The position numbers were made by a program, and so were the translations under genes. Of a stretch of 64,000 nt of DNA, positions 45,773-54,005 are shown piece by piece. Source of the stretch: Halomonadaceae bacterium (GTDB taxonomy: Bacteria > Pseudomonadota > Gammaproteobacteria > Pseudomonadales > Oleiphilaceae); contig REBR01000184.1 of the NCBI GenBank assembly GCA_007692645.1, positions 1 through 64,000 on the forward strand, given 5' to 3'. The notes under the pieces are model-generated. The model was not told where the DNA came from. It made no database searches and saw only the letters and a program-made list of their open reading frames with translations. Within the stretch, counting starts at the first letter, position 1. Every line of letters begins with the position of its first letter.

Positions 45773-47133
45773 GAGTGTTTTTTCCTGTTGGTCAGATCCG
45801 GAGGTGGCTTGCCGTCCTCCTCTTTATCCGGGGTGTTATCCACATAGGCTTTCATGCGGCTGTTATCCACCCCGTCAATCAGCTGTAACCGGCGGATCAT
45901 GCCTGCACTCAAGGGGCTATCCTTGACCATCAGCAAAATGCCACTGGCACTTACCAGGTCCCGGGTGAGCACCATGCCCGACTGCAGATCTGCCAGGGTC
46001 ACCTGGCATTCATGGTGTTGCATACGGGTAAAGGAGAAGTCAGCTACCAGGGGCTGCAGGGCATCCAGCACCTGGGGGTCATAACGGCCAGCGCTTTGCA
46101 CCAGTAGATGCTGAAAGGCGTTTTCCGCCGCCAGCGGGGTTTTTCGCAGCAAATCCGTCTGTAAACCGACAAAATCCCGGCTGACTTTGATGATGCGTGA
46201 CCCCAGGGGAATATGCTGGCCCTTCAGGCCATCCGGATAACCGCTGCCGTCATAATGTTCATTGTGGTGGCGAATCAACTGGGCGCTGCTGCGCAGAGCC
46301 TTGATGGGCAACAGGGCCATTTCCCCCAGTAACGGGTAACGCTGGTACTGTTCCTGGTCCCGGTGAGTCAGGTGTACTTCAGAGCGGCTGAGGATATCGT
46401 CCGGCAGGTTCAGCTTACCCAGTTCATGGAGCAGGGCGGCATAATAGATATAACGCACCTGTACCTGGTCCAGGGCCAGCCCCTGGGCGATCTGACTGGC
46501 CAGGTCCGCCACTTCCCGGGAATGTCCCCGGATCAGGTGAGGGCGGCTGGCGATAACACTGGAGAAAATACGCACAAAGGCGTCATAGCTGTTCTCGAGC
46601 TGGCGAAAGGCCTTTTTTAGTTGCGCCGAAGTGGCTTCCACCTGAAGGGTGCGCCGGGCGACCCGCTCTTCAAGATCCTGATTGAGGCTTTCCAGTTCCC
46701 GGTTTTGCTCCCGGCTGCGGTCCAGCAGACGTTTTTTCTCCCGCTCCAGCCGGCGAATGCGCAGTCCCTCGGCAATGGCATCCAGCAGCGCCGCATCATC
46801 CCAGGGTTTACTGATATACCGGTTAATCCCCCCCAGGTTCAGGGCATCCAGGGTGGCGTTCATGTCACTGTAGCCGGTCATCAGAAAGCGCACACTGAAA
46901 GGCCAGCGGCTGCGAACCTCTGCCAGAAAGCTCGCCCCGTCGGTGACCGGCATACGCATGTCGGAAATAACCAGGTCAATATTGTGCTGCTCAAGCACCG
47001 CAATGCCATCGGCGGCACTGCTGGCAAACCAGCAGTGGTAGTCCTGCTGGCGCATCAGGCGTTTCATGGCATTGAGAATGGGCACTTCATCATCCACAAA
47101 CAGGATGCGAAAGCGCAGTGGTTCTGCGGTCAC
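45769..47133 (-). CDS. Receiver with divergent HD-GYP domain
   Basis: 454 residues from a GTG start. The N-terminal receiver is intact (D58 in VISDMRMPVTDG, K109 in YISKPW). A coiled coil (125-180) joins it to an HD-GYP fold (about 190-340). HD-GYP enzymes degrade c-di-GMP, but key positions differ here. The HD pair is His-Glu (LLHELGK, 236-237), the usual HPxxG histidine is tyrosine (QRYPLLG, Y266), and the late aspartate region reads IIKVSRDF. HYDGSGYPDGLKGQHIPLGSR is preserved. It may be inactive or act as a binding protein. The start overlaps the upstream kinase stop (GTGA). Confidence 0.88.
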   Translation of the reverse strand: MTAEPLRFRILFVDDEVPILNAMKRLMRQQDYHCWFASSAADGIAVLEQHNIDLVISDMRMPVTDGASFLAEVRSRWPFSVRFLMTGYSDMNATLDALNLGGINRYISKPWDDAALLDAIAEGLRIRRLEREKKRLLDRSREQNRELESLNQDLEERVARRTLQVEATSAQLKKAFRQLENSYDAFVRIFSSVIASRPHLIRGHSREVADLASQIAQGLALDQVQVRYIYYAALLHELGKLNLPDDILSRSEVHLTHRDQEQYQRYPLLGEMALLPIKALRSSAQLIRHHNEHYDGSGYPDGLKGQHIPLGSRIIKVSRDFVGLQTDLLRKTPLAAENAFQHLLVQSAGRYDPQVLDALQPLVADFSFTRMQHHECQVTLADLQSGMVLTRDLVSASGILLMVKDSPLSAGMIRRLQLIDGVDNSRMKAYVDNTPDKEEDGKPPPDLTNRKKHS

Positions 47134-48035
47134 TGGGGGATTTCCTCCGCCGACTCGCCAGCGGGCTGCTGCAGGGGCAACAACACGGTAAATTCGGTCC
47201 CTTTACCCGGCTCGCTCTCGACCAGCATCTCCCCGTGGTGGGTGCGGATAATGTTATAGGACAGTGACAGGCCAAGACCGGTGCCTTTGCCCACGGGTTT
47301 GGTGGTAAAAAACGGATCAAAGAGCCGTTTGATGTTGGCGGCGGGTATGCCGCAGCCGTTATCCCTGATCCGGACGCTTATCTGGCGCCCTTTCAGGACC
47401 GTGGTGATATGGATTTCACCGTGCTCCTCAATGGCATGGGCTGCATTCACCAGAAGATTAAGAAAAACCTGACCCAGTTGGGATTCCACCGCTTCAATCA
47501 GGGGCAACTCTGCAAAATCGGTGATGACCTCGGCCCGGTACTTAATCTCATTGCGGGCCACGGTCAGGGCCTGATTAATGGTTTTATGCACATCCACCGG
47601 CTCCAGCTCACCGCTATCGGTGCGGGAAAAATCCCGCAGGGAGCGGATGATCTTGCCCACCCGCTCGATCCCCTCGTGGGATTCTTCCAGTAACGACGGC
47701 AGGTCTTCCCGGATGAAGGGCAGATCATGCTGTTGGGTCAGTTGCAGCAGGGTGGGTTCACTGACCGCATCCCCCAGAGCCTGTTCATAGGCCTGGTTGA
47801 TCAGCAGCAACGACCGGCAGTAGTCCCCCAGGGTGGTGAGGTTGGAGCGCACATAGCCAATGGGGTTATTGATTTCATGGGCAACACCCGCCGCCAGTTG
47901 ACCAATACTGGCCATTTTTTCAGACTGCATCAACTGGTCCTGGGCCTGCTTTAGCCTGGCTATCAGCTGTTCCGGCGTCTGTTGCAGGTGCGAGTCTGTG
48001 TCGTGCCTCATACCCTGGTTTCCTGTGCTCGTCAT
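47130..48035 (-). CDS. Soluble sensor histidine kinase, short form
   Basis: A 301-residue kinase consisting of a coiled-coil start ([20 protein letters not shown]) and then the kinase core. The phosphorylated histidine is in [17 protein letters not shown] (H53). The ATP-binding boxes are [23 protein letters not shown] and [20 protein letters not shown]. It has no input domain of its own, so a partner must supply the signal. A second ATG at 48011, with AGGA upstream, may be the true start. It heads a three-gene operon (kinase, receiver-HD-GYP, receiver) and is divergent from the LOV protein gene. Confidence 0.9.
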   Translation of the reverse strand: MTSTGNQGMRHDTDSHLQQTPEQLIARLKQAQDQLMQSEKMASIGQLAAGVAHEINNPIGYVRSNLTTLGDYCRSLLLINQAYEQALGDAVSEPTLLQLTQQHDLPFIREDLPSLLEESHEGIERVGKIIRSLRDFSRTDSGELEPVDVHKTINQALTVARNEIKYRAEVITDFAELPLIEAVESQLGQVFLNLLVNAAHAIEEHGEIHITTVLKGRQISVRIRDNGCGIPAANIKRLFDPFFTTKPVGKGTGLGLSLSYNIIRTHHGEMLVESEPGKGTEFTVLLPLQQPAGESAEEIPQ

Positions 48036-48177
48036 GTTGTGCTAAGAGTAGTGCAGGAAAACGCTTTACGCCTTGAAAATAATAGATTTTTGGGTAAGGA
48101 AATACTTACTTCCCGTCGTCATTTGACCCTGTTTTGAGGGCAATTAACGGCGGCAATCGGCCACCGGGAATACAAGC

Positions 48178-50622
48178 ATGAGCAACAGTCACCCCAGTTA
48201 TGGTTTGCTTGAAAGTCTGGTTGAGAACATCCGGGACGGAATGGTGGTAGCCAGTAAACAGCAGGTGTTGTTCGCCAACCAGGCGGCCCGGGAACTGCTG
48301 GGTCCGGTGGGTGGCCAGGTGATGAAGTCGGCCTTGTCATCACTCTCCGGCGCCGCGGTTGATCGCTTTGAAACGGTACTGTGCAACAGCCAGGGTCAGT
48401 GGGTGCCCGTGGACTGGCAACGGCTGGAAATAGACTGGAGTGAACAGCCGGCACAGCTTTTTATCCTCCATGATATCAGTGCCCGGCGGAGTGCAGAGCA
48501 GCAGCGCCGGCTGCTGCAACGCAGCATTGAGGCCTCCCCCAATGGCATGGTGATTGTGGACGCTCTGGCTGAGGATCTGCCTATCCGTTATGTGAATCCG
48601 GCGTTCTGCCGTATCACCGGCTATACCCCTGAAGAGGTGGTAGGGCGCAACTGCCGCTTTTTACAGGGTGATGAGCGCCAGCAGCCAGAACGGCTGCTGG
48701 TGCGACAGGCAATCAATAATCAGCAGGAAGTGCGGGTCACCCTGCGCAACTTTCGCAAAGACGGCACGGCTTTCTGGAACGAACTGGTGATTTCTCCGGT
48801 GCCGGACGAACGGGGTAAAGTCACTCATTTTGTCAGCACCCAACATGACATCTCCATGCAGCTGCATGCAGAGCAGGCCCTGGCCTACAACGTCAGTCAT
48901 GATGTGCTCACATCACTGCCCAACCTGTCATTGCTGCGGGACCGTCTCACCCAGGCATTGAATATTTCCCGCCGTCACAACAGCCAGGTGGCGTTAACCG
49001 TGGTCAACCTGGATGGATTCAAGGCCATTAACAGTTCCCTGGGATTGGCGGCAGGGGATAGCCTGCTGATACAGGTTGCCGACCGGTTGCTGGAATTGAT
49101 GCAGGCCGGGGATACCCTGGCCCGGTTAAGTGCTGATGAGTTTGCCCTGCTGCAGCCCAATGTAATGGCAGAAGATGATGTTACCGGACTGGTGGATGAG
49201 CTGATTGTTGAACTGGCCCTGCCTTACCGGCCGGTACCCGGTGGTGACCCGGTGTACCTGACCGCCAGTGCCGGGATAGCCCTCAGCAGTGCTGCCACGA
49301 AAGACGCCAGTGACCTGCTGCGCCATGCCAGCCTGGCGGTGCGCCAGGCCAAGGGCCGGGGGGGGGACTGTTACCACTGGTATACGGAGATCATGAACCA
49401 GCGTGCCAACAGGCTGGTAACCCTGCGCAAGGATATTCAGGACGCCCTGGATAACAACGCCTTTGAGCTGTATTACCAGCCTATTATTGACAGTAGCACC
49501 GGGCAGTGCCGGTCGGTGGAGGCGCTGCTGCGCTGGCAGCATCCCCAGGAAGGCTGGTTGTCCCCCGGGGAATTCCTGCCCATTGCTGAGAGTACCGGGC
49601 AAATGGTGCCCCTGGGGGAGTGGGTGCTGCGCCGGGCCTGTATGGACGCCCGCCAGTTACTGGATCAGGGGCGCACGGACCACCGGGTGGCGGTGAATAT
49701 CTCAGCAGCCCAGTTCCTGCGCAGTGACGCTGCCCATAGCGTGGCCAAAGCCCTGGCTGACAGCGGTTTGCCTGCCCGTGCCCTGGAGCTGGAGATTGTC
49801 GAATCTGTGGTCATGGGGGAAGACGGTGAGCGGGTACGGGAAGCGTTGCTGGCCATTCGGGCCATGGGCGTGGGTATTGTTATTGATGACTTTGGCGCCG
49901 GGGGTTCCGGTTTCAGCTGCCTCAAACAGATCCCCGTTACCCGGATTAAGATCGATCCTTCGTTTATCCGTCATATCATCAGTGACCAGAATGATGCGGC
50001 CATTACCCGGGGGCTGATTGATATGGTGCACAAGCTCTCTATGGAAGTGGTGGCCCAGGGGGTGGAAGACGAATACCAGGCCGCTTACCTGATACGGCAT
50101 AAATGCGACCAGTTGCAGGGGTATTTTCTCGGCCGACCCATGGGATTTGAGGCCCTGAGCAGCTTCGAACTACAGCAGGACTGCGCCCGGCTGTTTGCCC
50201 GGGCAGAGAAATCCGGTCAGGAGCCTTCCCGTACCCTGCTGATTCTGGATGATGAAGCCAATATCCTGCGCTCCCTGCAGCGCCTGCTGCGCCGGGACGG
50301 TTACCAGATACTGGCCACCACCAGTGCCAGTGAAGCCTTTAAACTGCTGTCTTCACACCGGGTTCAGGTGGTGTTGTCGGATCAGCGGATGCCGGAAATG
50401 AACGGTACTGAATTCTTCAGCCGGGTAAAGCAACTGCACCCGGGAACGGTGCGCATTATCCTGTCAGGCTATACGGATCTGGACTCAGTAACGGACGCCA
50501 TTAATCGGGGAGCCATTTACAAGTTTCTCACCAAGCCCTGGGACGATGACCAGATACGGGAAGAGGTGAAGCAGGCGTTTATCTATCACGCCGCCAGCGA
50601 TTCGGAAGAAAACGGGGGCTGA
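48178..50622 (+). CDS. PAS-LOV-GGDEF-EAL-receiver protein (predicted blue-light c-di-GMP regulator)
   Basis: 814 residues. PAS 1 is at about 8-105. PAS 2 (115-228) has the LOV photoreceptor signature GRNCRFLQG, with adduct-forming C159, then NFRKDGTAFWNELVISPV and FVSTQHDI carrying the flavin-contacting Asn, Asn and Gln. The GGDEF domain (about 240-405) is degenerate, SADEF at 318-322, so cyclase activity is unlikely. The EAL domain (415-665) keeps EALLRW (448), IDDFG and K591. However, the AEGVE motif reads AQGVE (Q627), which may weaken phosphodiesterase activity. A C-terminal receiver (685-800; D735, K786) links it to the neighbouring kinases. No transmembrane segments. Confidence 0.93.
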   Translation: MSNSHPSYGLLESLVENIRDGMVVASKQQVLFANQAARELLGPVGGQVMKSALSSLSGAAVDRFETVLCNSQGQWVPVDWQRLEIDWSEQPAQLFILHDISARRSAEQQRRLLQRSIEASPNGMVIVDALAEDLPIRYVNPAFCRITGYTPEEVVGRNCRFLQGDERQQPERLLVRQAINNQQEVRVTLRNFRKDGTAFWNELVISPVPDERGKVTHFVSTQHDISMQLHAEQALAYNVSHDVLTSLPNLSLLRDRLTQALNISRRHNSQVALTVVNLDGFKAINSSLGLAAGDSLLIQVADRLLELMQAGDTLARLSADEFALLQPNVMAEDDVTGLVDELIVELALPYRPVPGGDPVYLTASAGIALSSAATKDASDLLRHASLAVRQAKGRGGDCYHWYTEIMNQRANRLVTLRKDIQDALDNNAFELYYQPIIDSSTGQCRSVEALLRWQHPQEGWLSPGEFLPIAESTGQMVPLGEWVLRRACMDARQLLDQGRTDHRVAVNISAAQFLRSDAAHSVAKALADSGLPARALELEIVESVVMGEDGERVREALLAIRAMGVGIVIDDFGAGGSGFSCLKQIPVTRIKIDPSFIRHIISDQNDAAITRGLIDMVHKLSMEVVAQGVEDEYQAAYLIRHKCDQLQGYFLGRPMGFEALSSFELQQDCARLFARAEKSGQEPSRTLLILDDEANILRSLQRLLRRDGYQILATTSASEAFKLLSSHRVQVVLSDQRMPEMNGTEFFSRVKQLHPGTVRIILSGYTDLDSVTDAINRGAIYKFLTKPWDDDQIREEVKQAFIYHAASDSEENGG

Positions 50623-50644
50623 AGAGGGGGCCGCGCGTAGATCC

Positions 50645-50676
50645 ATAAAAAAACCCGGCAGAAGCCGGGTTTTTAG
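50645..50676. terminator. Bidirectional intrinsic terminator
   Basis: Stem AAACCCGGC / GCCGGGTTT with loop AGAA, flanked by A-runs on the left and TTTTTA on the right. It ends the LOV-protein transcript and, in the other direction, the rpmB-rpmG transcript. Confidence 0.88.
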
Positions 50677-50702
50677 AAGCGCTCAGGCAATGGCAACAGC
50701 CG

Positions 50703-50858
50703 TTACTTGATCTTGGCTTCTTTGTAAGGCACGTGCTTGCGAACCACCGGATCGAACTTGCTCATTTCGAGCTTGTCCGGGGTGTTACGCTTGTTCTTGT
50801 GGGTCGTGTAGAAATGACCAGTACCTGCTGATGAAACCAGCTTGATCTTCTCGCGCAT
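50703..50858 (-). CDS. rpmG: 50S ribosomal protein L33
   Basis: A 51-residue basic ribosomal protein: [39 protein letters not shown], ending [12 protein letters not shown]. The sequence lacks the CxxC zinc pairs, so it is the zinc-independent form. It lies 10 bases after rpmB in the usual rpmB-rpmG operon. Confidence 0.96.
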   Translation of the reverse strand: MREKIKLVSSAGTGHFYTTHKNKRNTPDKLEMSKFDPVVRKHVPYKEAKIK

Positions 50859-50868
50859 GATTGTCTCC

Positions 50869-51105
50869 TCAGACCTTCTCGCCGCGGGCGCGCAGGTCAG
50901 TCAGCACTGCGTCGATACCCTTTTTGTCGATAATGCGCATGCCCTTGGTGGAAATGCGCAGCTTGATAAAGCGGTTTTCAGTAGCAACCCAAAAGCGGTG
51001 TGACTGCAGGTTGGGCAGGAACCGACGCTTGTTGTGGTTCATAGCGTGTGAAACATTGTTGCCGGTAACAGTGCGCTTACCGGTGACTTGACAAACTCTG
51101 GACAT
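50869..51105 (-). CDS. rpmB: 50S ribosomal protein L28
   Basis: A 78-residue ribosomal protein: [20 protein letters not shown] followed by [19 protein letters not shown]. The start at 51105 gives the standard N-terminus; a frame to 51117 adds four residues. Only one cysteine of the zinc-binding pairs is present (zinc-free form, matching L33). It is the first gene of rpmB-rpmG. Confidence 0.96.
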   Translation of the reverse strand: MSRVCQVTGKRTVTGNNVSHAMNHNKRRFLPNLQSHRFWVATENRFIKLRISTKGMRIIDKKGIDAVLTDLRARGEKV

Positions 51106-51318
51106 AATCGCCTCCAACTCTGCGTTGGTTAATCTGTGTATTCATACCGCGTCCAGGTCGTGACGTAGGAATAAGGAGCCTGAGCCTGACGCTGCCGGGA
51201 AAGGGTCGCTTTTATACCAGATACAAACCACAAAGGCAAAAACATTTTGCCGGCAGACTGCCCGGAGCCGGGCCTGTGAGTGGCCCTGAACCCCCGGCTG
51301 ACGGGAGTTTCGGGGACA

Positions 51319-52005
51319 TTACAGTAAACCCCGCTCCGCCAGTGAAATCACCTCTCCATGACCCACCACCATATGGTCCAGCACCCGCACATCCACCAGA
51401 GCCAGGGCAGATTTCAGCCTTTCGGTGAGTAAAATGTCTGCCTGGCTGGGCTCCGCCACCCCGGAGGGGTGGTTATGGGCAAAGATCACAGCCGCCGCAT
51501 TGTGCTCCAGGGCCTTGCGCACCACCTCCCGGGGGTAAACCGCCGCAGAATCAATAGTGCCATGGAACAGTTCATCATAGCGGATTACCCGGTGGCGGTT
51601 ATCCAGAAACAGAGCGGCAAACACCTCCTGGCTGCGGGTAACCAGCCGGCACTGCAGGTAACGGCGGGTAGTGGCTGGGCATACCAGGGGGTCGCCGTCA
51701 CGCAGGGGCTGGTCCATGACCCGCTGGGCCATTTCCATGGCCGCATGGAGCTGGGCGTATTTGGCGCTACCCAGGCCGGGAACCCGGCAGAAACGCTCCG
51801 CAGACACCGCCACCAGCTGGCGCAGGCTGCCGAATTCCGCCAGTAACTCCCGGGCCATGGCCAGCACTGGCTTGCCGGCGGTGCCGGTGCGCAGAAAAAT
51901 GGCCAGCAACTCGCTGTCGCTGAGGCTGGCGGCCCCCTGGGCGAGGAGTTTTTCCCGGGGCCGTTCTGCCGCCGGTAAGCTGTGAAATGACAAGTCCAGT
52001 GACAT
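51319..52005 (-). CDS. radC: RadC/YicR-family JAMM-motif protein
   Basis: 228 residues from the ATG at 52005, with AAGGA eight bases upstream. An N-terminal helix-hairpin-helix region ([20 protein letters not shown], then [20 protein letters not shown]) precedes the JAMM metalloprotease-like domain, whose metal motif is [16 protein letters not shown]. The older link to DNA repair is doubtful. The fold suggests a zinc-dependent hydrolase or nuclease, and the function is unsettled. A frame to 52128 would run into the divergent coaBC promoter region. The gene is divergent from coaBC, as in many gammaproteobacteria. Confidence 0.9.
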   Translation of the reverse strand: MSLDLSFHSLPAAERPREKLLAQGAASLSDSELLAIFLRTGTAGKPVLAMARELLAEFGSLRQLVAVSAERFCRVPGLGSAKYAQLHAAMEMAQRVMDQPLRDGDPLVCPATTRRYLQCRLVTRSQEVFAALFLDNRHRVIRYDELFHGTIDSAAVYPREVVRKALEHNAAAVIFAHNHPSGVAEPSQADILLTERLKSALALVDVRVLDHMVVGHGEVISLAERGLL

Positions 52006-52179
52006 AAGCCTATCCTTTTGCTGTGGGTACGCATCCAATGCTGTCTGGGAGTGTAATACGGCCTCCCCCTGGTCGGAAGCCAAAACGGCAAAAGCATCGC
52101 CTGAGTGTGATATTCTGTCCATCTTCAACCCCTTACACTGGCCAGAGAATCGGCCAGCACCGGCTTATAAGGAAGGGCT

Positions 52180-53451
52180 GTGCAAAAACAGATACTGGTC
52201 GCTGTCACTGGCGGGATCGCTGCCTATAAAAGTGTCGAGTTGGTTCGCCTGTTAATGGGCCAGGGCCACAGTGTGCGGGTAGTGATGACCCGGGGGGCCG
52301 AGGCCTTTGTGACGCCCCTGACGTTTCAGGCCATCAGCGGCCAGCCGGTGCACACCCAGTTGCTGGACCCGGAGGCGGAAGCGGGCATGGGGCATATTGA
52401 GCTGGCCCGCTGGGCGCACTGCATTATCGTCGCCCCGGCCAGCGCCCAGGTCATGGCCAAGCTGGCCGCCGGTATGGCGGACGATCTGCTGGGAACCCTG
52501 TGCCTCGCCAGTGAAGCCCCGATTTGCCTGGTCCCGGCCATGAACCAGGCCATGTGGCGTAATGCCCGCACCCAGGCCAATGCCCAGCGCCTGGCAGCAG
52601 ACCCGCAGTTTCATCTCTGGGGGCCCGCTGAAGGGGTTCAGGCCTGTGGTGATACCGGCCCCGGGCGCATGCTGGAACCCGCCGCCATTGTGGCCGCACT
52701 GAATGCCCTTGAGGCAGAGGCCCCGGCTAGCCAGCAAACCGCCCCTAAACCGGCATCAGCGCCCACCTCCGCCGCCACCGGGCCCCTTGCGGGCCTGCGG
52801 GTGCTGATTACCGCAGGTCCAACCCGGGAAGCGGTAGACCCGGTGCGATATATTAGCAACCACAGCTCCGGCAAGATGGGCTTTGCCCTGGCAGCAGCGG
52901 CGGCCTCCCTGGGAGCCCATGTCACGCTGGTGGCCGGGCCGGTGAACCTGGCCACCCCGGCGGGGGTCAGACGCCGGGATGTGATCACCGCCGAGGCCAT
53001 GCAGGAAGCGGTTATGCAGGCCCTGGAGCAAGGCTGTGACTGGTTTGTGGCAGCAGCAGCAGTGGCCGACTACCGGCCGGTGGCGGTGGCTGGAGAAAAA
53101 TTGAAAAAAGACCAGGATGCAGAAATGGTTCTGCAACTGACCCGTAACCCCGATATTCTGGCAGGGGTTGCCGCTCTTATGCCGCGCCCACTGGTGGTGG
53201 GTTTTGCGGCGGAAACCCGGCAAGTAGCCGAGTATGCCCGGGACAAACTGGCGCGCAAAAAACTGGACCTGATTGTTGCCAATGACGTGTCTGATGAGCG
53301 CATCGGTTTCAACAGTGACCAGAATGCCGTGCAGGTATTCTGGCCGGGAGGTGAGCAGCCCTTTGCCAGCCAGGCGAAAACCGAACTGGCCCAGGCGCTC
53401 TGTCATCTCTTTCATGAACACTGGCAGCGCCTGGGCAAACCTTCGCGCTGA
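52180..53451 (+). CDS. coaBC: Bifunctional phosphopantothenoylcysteine decarboxylase / phosphopantothenate--cysteine ligase
   Basis: CoaBC joins cysteine to phosphopantothenate and then decarboxylates the product, in coenzyme A synthesis. The N-terminal FMN decarboxylase shows TGGIAAYKSVELVRLL, ASAQVMAKLAAGMADDLL, PAMNQAMW and the active-site cysteine in QACGDTGPGRM. The C-terminal CTP-dependent ligase has TAGPTREAVDPVRYISNHSS and GKMGFALA. The start is a GTG with AAGGA upstream. dut follows 48 bases later. Confidence 0.95.
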   Translation: MQKQILVAVTGGIAAYKSVELVRLLMGQGHSVRVVMTRGAEAFVTPLTFQAISGQPVHTQLLDPEAEAGMGHIELARWAHCIIVAPASAQVMAKLAAGMADDLLGTLCLASEAPICLVPAMNQAMWRNARTQANAQRLAADPQFHLWGPAEGVQACGDTGPGRMLEPAAIVAALNALEAEAPASQQTAPKPASAPTSAATGPLAGLRVLITAGPTREAVDPVRYISNHSSGKMGFALAAAAASLGAHVTLVAGPVNLATPAGVRRRDVITAEAMQEAVMQALEQGCDWFVAAAAVADYRPVAVAGEKLKKDQDAEMVLQLTRNPDILAGVAALMPRPLVVGFAAETRQVAEYARDKLARKKLDLIVANDVSDERIGFNSDQNAVQVFWPGGEQPFASQAKTELAQALCHLFHEHWQRLGKPSR

Positions 53452-53499
53452 GTTAACCGATTAACCGGCCCATTGCGGGCTGCTTCAGGAGACTAATGC

Positions 53500-53958
53500 A
53501 TGGCCCGCCGTTTTCAGATCAGGCTGTTGGATGCCCGTTTGGGCGATTCCATTCCTTTGCCCCACCACGCCACCGCCGGTTCCGCCGGGCTTGACCTGCG
53601 GGCCTGTATTGACGCTCCCCTGACCCTGGCTCCCGGAGCCTGTGAGTTGGTCCCAACCGGGGTGGCGCTGCATATCGCAGACCCCTCCCTGGCAGGCATG
53701 CTGCTGCCACGCTCGGGCCTGGGCCATAAGCACGGGGTTGTGCTGGGTAACCTGGTGGGGCTGATCGATTCGGACTATCAGGGGCAGCTGATGGTTTCCC
53801 TGTGGAATCGCAGCGATACTGCTTACACCCTGGCCGTGGGGGAGCGCATGGCGCAGCTGGTGATTGTGCCGGTGGTACAGGCGGAATTTGACTGTGTTGA
53901 CGCCTTCGATGACAGCCTGCGGGGCGAGCAAGGGTTCGGCTCCACCGGAAGCCACTGA
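53500..53958 (+). CDS. dut: Deoxyuridine 5'-triphosphate nucleotidohydrolase (dUTPase)
   Basis: A trimeric enzyme of 152 residues that splits dUTP into dUMP and pyrophosphate, preventing uracil incorporation into DNA. Conserved motifs in order: [47 protein letters not shown] and the C-terminal [10 protein letters not shown] arm. AGGAG precedes the ATG. Confidence 0.96.
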   Translation: MARRFQIRLLDARLGDSIPLPHHATAGSAGLDLRACIDAPLTLAPGACELVPTGVALHIADPSLAGMLLPRSGLGHKHGVVLGNLVGLIDSDYQGQLMVSLWNRSDTAYTLAVGERMAQLVIVPVVQAEFDCVDAFDDSLRGEQGFGSTGSH

Positions 53959-54005
53959 CAGCTTAAATTACGGCTTTTGATGAAACCAACAACAGGAACT
54001 GCGGC

